A stretch of 64,000 bases of DNA from UBA5486 sp036744795. GTDB taxonomy: Bacteria; Bacillota; UBA4882; UBA10575. The position numbers and the translations under genes are program-made. How positions within the stretch are numbered: position 1 is the stretch's first letter; each line of letters starts with the position of its first letter. The DNA lies in NCBI GenBank assembly GCA_036744795.1, contig DAIOHK010000009.1, positions 1 through 64,000 of the forward strand, given 5' to 3'. The notes under the pieces are model-generated. The model had not been told where the DNA came from, searched no databases, and saw nothing but the letters and a program-made list of their open reading frames with translations. Shown in pieces: positions 35,670-43,580 of the stretch.

Positions 35670-36563
35670 TTGCTAAAAGATTTATTCCGGTCTAAACCCA
35701 AATATGTAACGATTAAGCATCATCAAGATCCTGAAAAAACGGAGCAACCAGAAACGAAAAAAGAACTTCCTGATGGTTTATGGGCAAAATGTGATGAATG
35801 TAATCAAATAATTTATCATAAAGATCTGGAGAAAAATTTAAAAGTTTGTCCCAAATGTGGTTTTCATTTTAGAATTGGTGCTTGGGAAAGAATTAGTTTT
35901 CTTGTTGATCCTGGTAGTTTCAATGAGCTTTTTCCCAATATTTGTTCTGGTGATCCCCTGGACTTCCCCGAATATAAAGAAAAAATTATTAAATCCCAGA
36001 AAATAACAGGATTAAAAGAGGGAGTGCTTACTGGAACAGCTAAGATTGAGGGGATACCTTTAGCATTAGGGGTAATGGATTTTGGGTTTATTGGCGGTTC
36101 AATGGGTTCAGCTGTAGGAGAAAAATTAGTAAGACTATTCGAATATGCTTTAGAGCAAAAAATGCCTGTTGTTACATTTGCAACTGCTGGTGGAGCTAGA
36201 ATGCAGGAAGGAATTCTATCTTTAATGCAAATGGCCGCAACTTGTCAGGCTTTAAATCGGTTAGCTGAGAAGTCAATTCTCTATCTTTCGATTTTAACCG
36301 ATCCTACGACTGGAGGAGTTTTTGCCAGTTTTGCTTCACAAGGCGATATTATCATAGCCGAACCTGGAGCACTAATTGGATTTGCTGGTGCGCGGGTGAT
36401 TCAACAGACTACACGTCAGACTTTACCGCCAGGCTTTCAAAGATCTGAATTTTTATTAGAACACGGCATTATTGATATGATAGTTAATAGAAAAGAACTC
36501 CGTAGTACCCTTGCTCGCCTTTTACGATTTCATCAAAGACGAAATAGATCAAAGACGGAATAG
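35670..36563 (+). CDS. accD: Acetyl-CoA carboxylase, carboxyltransferase subunit beta
   Basis: A 297-residue subunit that, with AccA, transfers CO2 from carboxybiotin to acetyl-CoA to give malonyl-CoA for fatty-acid synthesis. A four-Cys zinc ribbon is at Cys41, Cys44, Cys60 and Cys63, followed by the crotonase-like domain (GGARMQEG; GFAGARVIQQT). The start is TTG after GAGGGGGGTGG. accA follows directly; accB and accC are not in the window. Confidence 0.96.
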   Translation: MLKDLFRSKPKYVTIKHHQDPEKTEQPETKKELPDGLWAKCDECNQIIYHKDLEKNLKVCPKCGFHFRIGAWERISFLVDPGSFNELFPNICSGDPLDFPEYKEKIIKSQKITGLKEGVLTGTAKIEGIPLALGVMDFGFIGGSMGSAVGEKLVRLFEYALEQKMPVVTFATAGGARMQEGILSLMQMAATCQALNRLAEKSILYLSILTDPTTGGVFASFASQGDIIIAEPGALIGFAGARVIQQTTRQTLPPGFQRSEFLLEHGIIDMIVNRKELRSTLARLLRFHQRRNRSKTE

Positions 36564-36574
36564 GGTGATTGCTA

Positions 36575-37543
36575 ATGGGGAATGGAAGTAATTATAATTT
36601 GGATTTTGAAAAGCCATTACAAGGGCTAGAGAAGAGGATTGACGAAATAAAAGCCTTTGCCGAGGAAAAACAGATTGATATGTCGGAAGAAATTGCTAGA
36701 ATTCAGGAGAAGGCAGTTTCTTTAAAAAAGGAGATATATAATAATCTAACTCCCTGGCAGAAAATTCAGCTTGCTAGACACCCAAAACGGCCTACATTGC
36801 TTGAATATATTGACTTGGTCTTTGATGGCTTTATTGAGTTACATGGTGATCGGTTATTTAAGGATGATCCTGCTTTGGTGGGCGGTTTGGCTTATTTTGA
36901 TAAAATCCCTGTTACAATTCTTGGTCATCAAAAAGGTAGAGATACCAAAGAAAATATCTATCGTAATTTTGGGATGCCGCATCCAGAAGGATACAGAAAG
37001 GCAATCCGACTGATGAAGCAGGCGGAGAAATTTGGAAGACCAGTCATTAGTTTTGTAGATGTAGCTGGAGCGTATCCTGGTAAAGAGGCTGAAGAAAGAG
37101 GGCAGGGTGAAGCAGTAGCCAAATCAATTATGGAAATGGCGAAATTAAGGGTGCCAATTGTTGTGGTAGTTACTGGTGAAGGTGGGAGCGGTGGAGCTCT
37201 AGCCATCGGGGTAGGAGATCGGGTTTTAATGTTGGAACATGCTTATTATTCGGTAATCTCCCCTGAAGGGTGTGCTTCGATCTTATGGAAAAATGCAGCG
37301 GATGCTTCGAAAGCGGCAGAAGATTTACATTTAACCGCAAAAAACCTGTTAGATCTGGGCGTGATTGATGAGGTTATTCCTGAACCCTTGGGGGGAGCCC
37401 ATAGAGATCATGAAGCAACTGCCAAGGCTATTAAAGAGGCTATACAGAATAACTTTACCGAATTATTGAAACAAAATATAGAGGAATTATTGACGCAGCG
37501 TTATAAAAAATTTCGAGAGGTAGCCCGTTATATTGAAGAATAA
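36575..37543 (+). CDS. accA: Acetyl-CoA carboxylase, carboxyltransferase subunit alpha
   Basis: A 322-residue subunit that pairs with AccD. The oxyanion-hole region GEGGSGGALAIG and the family phrase SPEGCASILWK are present. The start is taken as ATG 36575, eight bases after AGGG; an in-frame TTG at 36569 is possible. It follows accD by 11 bases and precedes pfkA by 32, so fatty-acid and glycolytic genes are probably transcribed together. Confidence 0.95.
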   Translation: MGNGSNYNLDFEKPLQGLEKRIDEIKAFAEEKQIDMSEEIARIQEKAVSLKKEIYNNLTPWQKIQLARHPKRPTLLEYIDLVFDGFIELHGDRLFKDDPALVGGLAYFDKIPVTILGHQKGRDTKENIYRNFGMPHPEGYRKAIRLMKQAEKFGRPVISFVDVAGAYPGKEAEERGQGEAVAKSIMEMAKLRVPIVVVVTGEGGSGGALAIGVGDRVLMLEHAYYSVISPEGCASILWKNAADASKAAEDLHLTAKNLLDLGVIDEVIPEPLGGAHRDHEATAKAIKEAIQNNFTELLKQNIEELLTQRYKKFREVARYIEE

Positions 37544-37575
37544 ATAATATTCATAAAAGAAGTGGAGGTACTGTT

Positions 37576-38574
37576 GTGAAAAGAATTGCAATTATTACTA
37601 GTGGCGGCGATGCCCCGGGTATGAATGCCGCAATTAGAGCGGCTACTTTAACAGGAATTAACGCCGGATGTCAGGTGTTTGGAGTTAAACGTGGTTACCA
37701 GGGTTTAATTACCGGGGAAATAGTGGAACTAAGTTCGATGGCAGTTTCGGATATTTTACATCGCGGTGGAACTGTACTTCATTCCGCCAGATGCCCCGAA
37801 TTTGCGACCGAAGAGGGTCAGAAAAAGGCTTTAGAACAATTAGAAAAATTTCAGATTGAAGGGTTAGTTGTCATTGGTGGGGATGGCTCTTTTCGAGGGG
37901 CTCAGGATTTAAATAAAATGGGTTTTGTTACTGTTGGTATTCCAGCCACTATTGATAATGATATTGGTTGTACTGATTGCTCTCTTGGTTTTGATACTAC
38001 CCTTAATACTGTTTTAGATGCGATTAATAAAATTAGAGATACTGCTATATCTCATGATCGAGTTTATGTGGTAGAGGTAATGGGTAAAAATTCGGGCTTT
38101 ATTGCTCTGTATTCCGGCTTGGCTGGTGGAGCCGATGCTATTCTTGTTCCTGAGATTGAGCCTGATTTGGACAAGGTGGTAGAAAGGGTTGAAGAGATAA
38201 ATCGTAAAGGACGCGGACATAGTATTGTGATTGTGGCTGAAGGTATTTTTGGTGATCCTGTTAATGCTCTTTCCACTACAGAAAGTAGTGCCTTTAAAGT
38301 GGGGACTCATGTTAAACAGAAAACGGGTAAAGATACCAGGATTACTATTCTTGGGCATATTCAAAGGGGAGGATCACCTTCAGCTCTTGATCGGACCCTA
38401 GGTACAAGATTCGGAGCGACAGCCACCAAATTACTTCTGGATGGAGAAACTGAGAAGATGGTAGGTTGGGTAAAAAGCGAAATAAAGATCTCAACGATGG
38501 ATGAGGCGATGTCTACTAAAAATCGGATTGATCCAGAACTCTATAAATTAGCTGAAATTTTGGCTGCAAATTAA
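37576..38574 (+). CDS. pfkA: ATP-dependent 6-phosphofructokinase
   Basis: A 332-residue phosphofructokinase. The ATP-site motif TSGGDAPGMNAAIRA, GGDGSF (a Gly at the site that marks ATP rather than PPi use) and the PATIDNDIGCTD catalytic loop with the active-site Asp are present. GTG start after GGAGGT. It is slightly longer than the usual 319-320 residues. With ppdK in the same window it gives two regulated ends of glycolysis. Confidence 0.95.
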   Translation: MKRIAIITSGGDAPGMNAAIRAATLTGINAGCQVFGVKRGYQGLITGEIVELSSMAVSDILHRGGTVLHSARCPEFATEEGQKKALEQLEKFQIEGLVVIGGDGSFRGAQDLNKMGFVTVGIPATIDNDIGCTDCSLGFDTTLNTVLDAINKIRDTAISHDRVYVVEVMGKNSGFIALYSGLAGGADAILVPEIEPDLDKVVERVEEINRKGRGHSIVIVAEGIFGDPVNALSTTESSAFKVGTHVKQKTGKDTRITILGHIQRGGSPSALDRTLGTRFGATATKLLLDGETEKMVGWVKSEIKISTMDEAMSTKNRIDPELYKLAEILAAN

Positions 38575-38580
38575 TTTGAC

Positions 38581-38725
38581 AGGTAATCGCCCATGCCGGC
38601 CACATTAACATCACGCAATGATTTAAATCAAAGCCGGGTGAGTCGACAAGCTCCAAAGGCGCTTTAATTGGTTGTTCATGCTGGTTTCCTAATTATCACG
38701 AAGTGATTTAATCAAGAGTCCTCCA
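38581..38725 (+). repeat. Stem-loop repeat, A-type plus partial B-type module
   Basis: The A module (38587-38647) has outer arms around GCCGGC / GCCGGG, an inner ATCACGCAATGAT hairpin and a right end GGGTGAGTCGAC. A 22-base linker (38648-38669) leads into a B module starting GGTTGTTCATGC. About 84 bases of A plus linker match 52079-52150 with only five differences. The B right arm is degenerate. It lies between pfkA and the metK riboswitch. Confidence 0.8.
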
Positions 38726-38741
38726 CCCCAGCAAGCTGGGG
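38726..38741. other. CCCCAGC / GCTGGGG hairpin
   Basis: Perfect seven-base arms around an AA turn, directly after the repeat. There is no T-run, so it is not a clear terminator. It may belong to the repeat or end the upstream acc-pfkA transcript. Confidence 0.4.
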
Positions 38742-38811
38742 CACACGAAATGATAAAAATTCAATCTAAGTTATCATATCAGCCTGGTCAGAAGTTGTTT
38801 CTTGGTTCTAA

Positions 38812-38883
38812 GAATTGCATAATTACTCGGGTATCCGTTTATGGATATTTGTGGCTAATCATAATATTTGAATTATGCAATTT
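38812..38883. repeat. AATTGCATAA / TTATGCAATT inverted repeat
   Basis: GAATTGCATAATT (38812-38824) and GAATTATGCAATTTC (38869-38883) are complementary arms around an AT-rich middle. The element ends 11 bases before the -35 box of the metK promoter, so it may influence that promoter. Confidence 0.5.
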
Positions 38884-38894
38884 CTTCATTAAAC

Positions 38895-38923
38895 TTGACG
38901 TTACTAAATAAAAAGATTATAAT
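38895..38923 (+). promoter_or_regulatory. Sigma-A promoter of metK
   Basis: TTGACG (38895-38900) and TATAAT (38918-38923) are spaced by 17 bases. The predicted transcript start, about 38930, lies just before the SAM riboswitch, supporting both calls. Confidence 0.85.
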
Positions 38924-38945
38924 TTATCTTAATAAGATATATATT

Positions 38946-39048
38946 ACTCATCAAGAGTGGTGGAGGGTAAGGGCCCGATGAAACCCGGCAACCTTGGAAA
39001 TAAACTTCCAAACGGTGCTAAATCCCCCAGTTTTTCTGGAAGATGAGT
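38946..39048 (+). ncRNA. SAM-I (S-box) riboswitch
   Basis: The P1 arms ACTCATC (38946-38952) and GATGAGT (39042-39048) close a four-way junction. The conserved AGGGCCCGATGAAACCCGGC core and the AACCTTGGAAA / TTCCAAACGGTGC segments of the S-box are present. Binding of S-adenosylmethionine is expected to favour the downstream terminator and stop metK expression. Confidence 0.97.
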
Positions 39049-39056
39049 TATCAAAA

Positions 39057-39093
39057 CTCAAACCCTTCCTGAAGAAGGGCTTTTTTTTTGAGT
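39057..39093 (+). terminator. Riboswitch-controlled terminator
   Basis: CCCTTC (39063-39068) and GAAGGG (39074-39079) form the stem, with flanking CTCAAA / TTTGAG also able to pair, followed by nine T residues. This is the expression platform of the S-box. Confidence 0.92.
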
Positions 39094-39108
39094 AGGAGGC
39101 AGAAAAAG

Positions 39109-40299
39109 ATGGATAAACAACGGTTTTTTACTTCAGAATCTGTAACTGAAGGTCACCCAGATAAAATTTGCGATCAGATTTCCGATGCCGTGCTTGATGC
39201 AATTCTAGAAAAGGATCCGGAGGCCAGAGTGGCTTGTGAAACAGCTGTCACTACCGGGTTAATATTGATTATGGGTGAGATTACTACCAACTGTTATGTG
39301 GATATTCCTAAATTGGCAAGGACTACGGTCAAAGAGATCGGTTATACCAGAGCCAAATATGGGTTTGATGGTGATACCTGCTCTGTATTGACTGCTATTG
39401 ATGAGCAATCTCCTGATATTGCTCTTGGAGTTAATCAAGCCTGGGAGATAAAATCAGGGGAGAAAAAGGACCCGGTTGATCAGATTGGAGCTGGAGATCA
39501 AGGTATGGTCTTTGGTTATGCAACCAATGAGACTCCTGAATATATGCCAATGCCTATTGCTATAGCCCACCGTTTAGCCAGACAATTGGCGTATGTAAGG
39601 AAAAAGAAGATTCTTCCCTTTCTCCGGCCAGATGGGAAAACGCAGGTTACAGTGGAATATGATGAAAATAAACCGATTAGAATGGATGCCATTGTGGTTT
39701 CTTCCCAACATGATCCTGCTGTTAAAAGGCGAGTCTTAGAAGAGGGAATTCTTGAAGAAGTGATTAAACCAATTGTACCTGCCCAGTTTCTTGATGCTCA
39801 AACCAAATATTTTATTAATCCTACAGGTCGTTTTGCTGTTGGTGGACCGCAAGGTGATTCTGGTCTGACTGGACGGAAGATTATTGTCGATACGTATGGA
39901 GGGATGGCCCGCCATGGTGGGGGCGCATTTTCCGGTAAAGATCCTACAAAGATGGATCGATCTGGTGCTTACGCTGCCAGGTATGTAGCTAAAAATATTG
40001 TTGCTGCTGGTTTAGCAGGCAAATGTGAAGTTCAAATTGCTTATGCTATTGGTGTAGCTAATCCAATTTCGATTACAGTAGATACTTTTGGAACCGGGAT
40101 TCTTCCCGAGCAAGAATTGGAGAAACTTATATTAAAAGTTTTTGATCTTCGTCCGGCAGGAATTATTAAAAACCTGAATTTGCGACGGCCAATTTATCGT
40201 CAGGTAGCCAGTTACGGTCATTTTGGCCGTATAGATCTGGATTTACCATGGGAATGTCTGGATAAAACAGAAGTAGTAAAGAAAGAGGCTGGAATTTAA
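39109..40299 (+). CDS. metK: S-adenosylmethionine synthetase
   Basis: A 396-residue enzyme that makes SAM from methionine and ATP. Motifs are GHPDKICDQISDAVLD near the N-terminus, GAGDQGMVFGYA and the P-loop-like GGGAFSGKDPTKMDRS. The start ATG at 39109 has AGGAGG eight bases upstream; earlier in-frame codons fall in the terminator. It sits under an S-box riboswitch, giving feedback by its own product. Confidence 0.98.
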   Translation: MDKQRFFTSESVTEGHPDKICDQISDAVLDAILEKDPEARVACETAVTTGLILIMGEITTNCYVDIPKLARTTVKEIGYTRAKYGFDGDTCSVLTAIDEQSPDIALGVNQAWEIKSGEKKDPVDQIGAGDQGMVFGYATNETPEYMPMPIAIAHRLARQLAYVRKKKILPFLRPDGKTQVTVEYDENKPIRMDAIVVSSQHDPAVKRRVLEEGILEEVIKPIVPAQFLDAQTKYFINPTGRFAVGGPQGDSGLTGRKIIVDTYGGMARHGGGAFSGKDPTKMDRSGAYAARYVAKNIVAAGLAGKCEVQIAYAIGVANPISITVDTFGTGILPEQELEKLILKVFDLRPAGIIKNLNLRRPIYRQVASYGHFGRIDLDLPWECLDKTEVVKKEAGI

Positions 40300-40307
40300 G
40301 GGGATTC

Positions 40308-40336
40308 TTGCAGAAAAATTTAGGCTATGATATAAT
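40308..40336 (+). promoter_or_regulatory. Putative promoter of rpmE
   Basis: TATAAT (40331-40336) has TTGCAG 17 bases upstream (40308-40313). The -10 box is perfect, the -35 box is weak. It lies 38 bases before the rpmE start. Confidence 0.5.
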
Positions 40337-40374
40337 ATCATAGTTAAAAAACCTTAAGCAAGAAGGTGAAACCA

Positions 40375-40581
40375 ATGAAACAGGGAATTCATCCTCAGTA
40401 TTCAAAAACTACTGTAACTTGTGCCTGTGGTGAGAGTTTTGAAACTGGTTCCACCAAAAAAGAGATCCGGGTTGAGATCTGTTCTAAATGTCATCCCTTT
40501 TTTACAGGGAAACAAAGAATAGTTGATTCCGGTGGACAAGTTGAGAAATTTCAGAAACGGCTAAAAAAAGTTGAGAAGTAA
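40375..40581 (+). CDS. rpmE: Ribosomal protein L31
   Basis: A 68-residue 50S protein that bridges the two ribosomal subunits. It is the zinc-binding (C+) form, with Cys at positions 16 and 18 (CACG) and Cys37 and Cys40 (CSKC), and the family phrase HPFFTGKQRIVDSGG. Start ATG 40375 follows AAGGTG by six bases; the GTG at 40366 falls in that site. Its transcript has its own terminator. Confidence 0.97.
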   Translation: MKQGIHPQYSKTTVTCACGESFETGSTKKEIRVEICSKCHPFFTGKQRIVDSGGQVEKFQKRLKKVEK

Positions 40582-40617
40582 GTTTAAAACAGAGCATTAA
40601 AAGCTCTGTTTTAAACT
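40581..40617 (+). terminator. Intrinsic terminator after rpmE
   Basis: AGTTTAAAACAGAGC (40581-40595) and GCTCTGTTTTAAACT (40603-40617) are perfect 15-base arms with a 7-base loop. It begins at the stop codon itself. The T-rich right arm replaces a separate T-run. Confidence 0.85.
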
Positions 40618-40677
40618 ATGTAAGGTTACAAGGATTTAAGTCTAGAATGGTTTAATAATAAGAAGAAGGTGGTAATT

Positions 40678-41589
40678 GTGGCAAATAATTACCAATATGG
40701 CGGGCAAGCTGTAATTGAAGGGGTGATGATGCGCGGGAGATCTCACTATTCGATTGCCGTTCGCAAGGATAATGATGAGATGAGCGTTCGAACTGAGAAG
40801 TTAGGTTCTTATACTCAAAAAAATCCGGTTTTGCGGTTCCCGTTTATCAGGGGAGTAATCGCCTTAGGTGAGTCTTTTATTTTAGGATTAAAGGCTCTAC
40901 AGTATTCTGCTAATCAATTTATGGATACTGAAGGAGAAGAAGAACTTTCTTTCTGGGAGATGGCACTCATGATCCTTTTTGCTCTGGGATTTACGGTTCT
41001 TCTTTTCATTGTACTACCATTATTTATCCGTGGTTTGGTAGGAAAAGTCCTTCCCGGGATATTTTGGCGTAATTTGACTGAAGGTCTGATTCGTGCTTTA
41101 ATCTTAGTTTTATATATAACGGCGGTTTCTTTTGTTTCGGATATTAAACGGGTTTTTGCCTATCATGGTGCAGAGCATAAAGTAATCCATACCTATGAAG
41201 CTGGCGAAGAATTAACTGTAGAGAATGCTAGGCCTAAAACCACACTTCATCCTAGGTGTGGTACGAGTTTTCTTTTGTTTGTGGTGATTGTAAGTTCAAT
41301 TGTCTTTTCTTTTCTGGGAGAACAGACGATTGCGATGCGGTTGTTATCTCGAATTCTTCTGTTGCCAGTAGTAGCAGGAATATCCTATGAATTAATTAAA
41401 ATCTCTGGAAAAAATCAATCATTCTTTTTGTGGAGAATTTTAAGTTGGCCGGGTTTAATGCTTCAGCGCTTAACTACCCGCGAACCAGATGATAGCCAGC
41501 TTGAAGTAGCGATTATGGCTTTAAAACAAGTTTTAGCCTTAGAACAAAAAAATGTAGTTTTTCCACAAAAAGAAAAGATGTATTTTTAA
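40678..41589 (+). CDS. DUF1385 family membrane protein
   Basis: A 303-residue protein of the DUF1385 family. It opens with GGQAVIEGVMMRG, has about four hydrophobic helices and carries the conserved YHGAEHKVIHTYE stretch with paired His and Glu, suggesting a metal site. Its function is unknown; the order rpmE-DUF1385-prfA-prmC is conserved in Bacillota. The start GTG 40678 is chosen to follow GAAGGTGG. Confidence 0.9.
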   Translation: MANNYQYGGQAVIEGVMMRGRSHYSIAVRKDNDEMSVRTEKLGSYTQKNPVLRFPFIRGVIALGESFILGLKALQYSANQFMDTEGEEELSFWEMALMILFALGFTVLLFIVLPLFIRGLVGKVLPGIFWRNLTEGLIRALILVLYITAVSFVSDIKRVFAYHGAEHKVIHTYEAGEELTVENARPKTTLHPRCGTSFLLFVVIVSSIVFSFLGEQTIAMRLLSRILLLPVVAGISYELIKISGKNQSFFLWRILSWPGLMLQRLTTREPDDSQLEVAIMALKQVLALEQKNVVFPQKEKMYF

Positions 41590-41631
41590 AAGAACGCTGG
41601 GAATTGAGAAATAAAAGAGTGAGGTAGTCTA

Positions 41632-42711
41632 ATGTTAGGAAAACTCGCAGCTTTATATGAAAAGTATACAGCTTTAGAGAGAAAAATGGCTGATCCGGAA
41701 CTGCTTACAGATCTGCAGGAGATGCGGAAGCTTGCGAAGAGCCATTCAGATCTGACTCCAATTATTACGGCTTACCACCGTTATCAACAGGTAGAAACGG
41801 ATCTGGAGGTAGCTAAGGAATTGCTTTTGGAGAAGCCAGCTGATGATGAAGAGATTCTCCTTAAAGAAGAGGTTGCTTTATTGGAAGAGGAGAAAGAAAA
41901 ATTGGAGCATGAAATTAAGCTTTTACTTCTCCCGAAAGATCCGAATGATGATAAGAACGTTCTTGTTGAGATTAGAGCGGGTACTGGGGGAGATGAAGCT
42001 GCTCTTTTTGCAGCGGATCTTTTCCGGATGTATACAAGATATGCTGAATCCCTTGGCTGGAAAGCAGAGATCATGAGTTCCAATTCTACTGAATTAGGCG
42101 GGTTTAAAGAGATAATCTTTTCAATTGAGGGAAAAGGTGCTTACAGTCGGTTGAAGTATGAGAGTGGGGTCCACCGGGTTCAGAGGATCCCTGATACTGA
42201 AACAGGAGGAAGAATTCATACTTCAGCAGCTACAGTAGCGGTTCTTCCAGAAGCAGAGGAAGTTGAAATTGACTTATCAGCTAATGATTTACGGATTGAT
42301 GTTTATCGATCATCCGGTCATGGCGGGCAGAGTGTAAATACTACAGATTCGGCTGTAAGGATTACCCATCTTCCGTCGGGGATGGTAGTAACTTGCCAGG
42401 ATGAAAAATCACAATTAAAGAACAAAGAAAAAGCCTTAAAGATTTTAAGAGCACGTTTATTGGATAAAATACTCCAGGAGCAACAAGAAGCGATTGATTC
42501 CACCCGTCGAAGTATGGTAAAGTCTGGAGATCGGAGTGAAAGGATTAGAACTTATAATTTTCCTCAGAATCGGATTACAGACCATCGTATTAATCTTACT
42601 TTATACCATTTGGATACTATCATGGCGGGTGATCTAGAAGAGATCATTTCGAATCTAATTATTTCCGAGCAGACGGAAAAACTTAAGCAGGTTGATGAGG
42701 GAGTGGTTTGA
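41632..42711 (+). CDS. prfA: Peptide chain release factor 1
   Basis: A 359-residue factor that reads UAA and UAG stop codons. The GGQ catalytic motif is at residues 231-233 and the codon-recognition PxT motif appears as PDT in RIPDTETGGRIHTSA. An N-terminal coiled-coil-rich domain precedes it. Its stop overlaps the prmC start (TGATG). Confidence 0.97.
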   Translation: MLGKLAALYEKYTALERKMADPELLTDLQEMRKLAKSHSDLTPIITAYHRYQQVETDLEVAKELLLEKPADDEEILLKEEVALLEEEKEKLEHEIKLLLLPKDPNDDKNVLVEIRAGTGGDEAALFAADLFRMYTRYAESLGWKAEIMSSNSTELGGFKEIIFSIEGKGAYSRLKYESGVHRVQRIPDTETGGRIHTSAATVAVLPEAEEVEIDLSANDLRIDVYRSSGHGGQSVNTTDSAVRITHLPSGMVVTCQDEKSQLKNKEKALKILRARLLDKILQEQQEAIDSTRRSMVKSGDRSERIRTYNFPQNRITDHRINLTLYHLDTIMAGDLEEIISNLIISEQTEKLKQVDEGVV

Positions 42712-43562
42712 TGAACCCTACTATTGGATGGATTCTTACCCAAACCACCCTTTTTTTTAAGAAACACAGCTTGGAATCCGCCCGGCTCGAGGCAGAACTA
42801 TTACTCGCTCATGTTTTGGGACTAGAACGCTTAAGGCTATACACGGAGCATGATCGTCCTTTGAATTCTGGAGAGATCAAAAAGTATAAAGAAGTAATCC
42901 GCCAAAGGTTATCTGGTAAACCACTGGCTTATATAACTGGAGAAAAACAATTTTTAAATTGGAATTTTTATATTACTCCTGATGTTCTGGTTCCGCGTCC
43001 GGAGACAGAAATTTTAATTGAAATGGTATTAGAGTTTACCAAAAATCAGGATGAAGGGCAAATTTTGGACTTGGGAACTGGCAGTGGGGTGATCGCTCTT
43101 TCCCTAGCTCATTACTTACCTACTTATCAAATAGATGCAGTTGATATCAGTCCAGCCGCGATTGAAGTAGCTAAAGAGAATGCCCTTCAACAAAAACTAA
43201 CGGAAAGAGTTACTTTTTATATTGGTGATCTTTTTTCTGCTCTTCCTGAAGAGAAGCAAAAGAGTTATACTGGGATAGTCTCCAATCCTCCTTACATATC
43301 ATCAGAGGTAATTCCTTCATTATCTAAAGAAGTTAGGGAAGAACCACAAGGTGCTTTAGATGGTGGTATTATGGGCATGGAGATTATCAATCGAATTATT
43401 GAAAAAGCTGGTGAATTTCTGATTCCCGGTGGTTTTCTTGCCTTAGAGCATGGCTATGATCAGCTTTCCTTGATTAAAAAGGCAGCACTGAAAGCTGGAT
43501 TTGGTAAAGTGTCTTCTTATAAGGATTACTCTGGTTTTCCCCGGGTTGCCATTTGCCAGTGA
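42711..43562 (+). CDS. prmC: Release factor glutamine methyltransferase
   Basis: A 283-residue SAM-dependent enzyme that methylates the Gln of the GGQ motif in release factors. The SAM site DLGTGSG and the catalytic NPPY motif (Asn192-Tyr195) are present. The ATG at 42711 overlaps the prfA stop codon, so it is translationally coupled to its substrate. The length is usual. Confidence 0.96.
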   Translation: MNPTIGWILTQTTLFFKKHSLESARLEAELLLAHVLGLERLRLYTEHDRPLNSGEIKKYKEVIRQRLSGKPLAYITGEKQFLNWNFYITPDVLVPRPETEILIEMVLEFTKNQDEGQILDLGTGSGVIALSLAHYLPTYQIDAVDISPAAIEVAKENALQQKLTERVTFYIGDLFSALPEEKQKSYTGIVSNPPYISSEVIPSLSKEVREEPQGALDGGIMGMEIINRIIEKAGEFLIPGGFLALEHGYDQLSLIKKAALKAGFGKVSSYKDYSGFPRVAICQ

Positions 43563-43580
43563 TAATAAAAGAGTTTGGGA

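Noticed and set aside
38014..38364. 116-codon minus-strand frame inside pfkA
   Set aside because: It is a shadow of pfkA, which has all family motifs.
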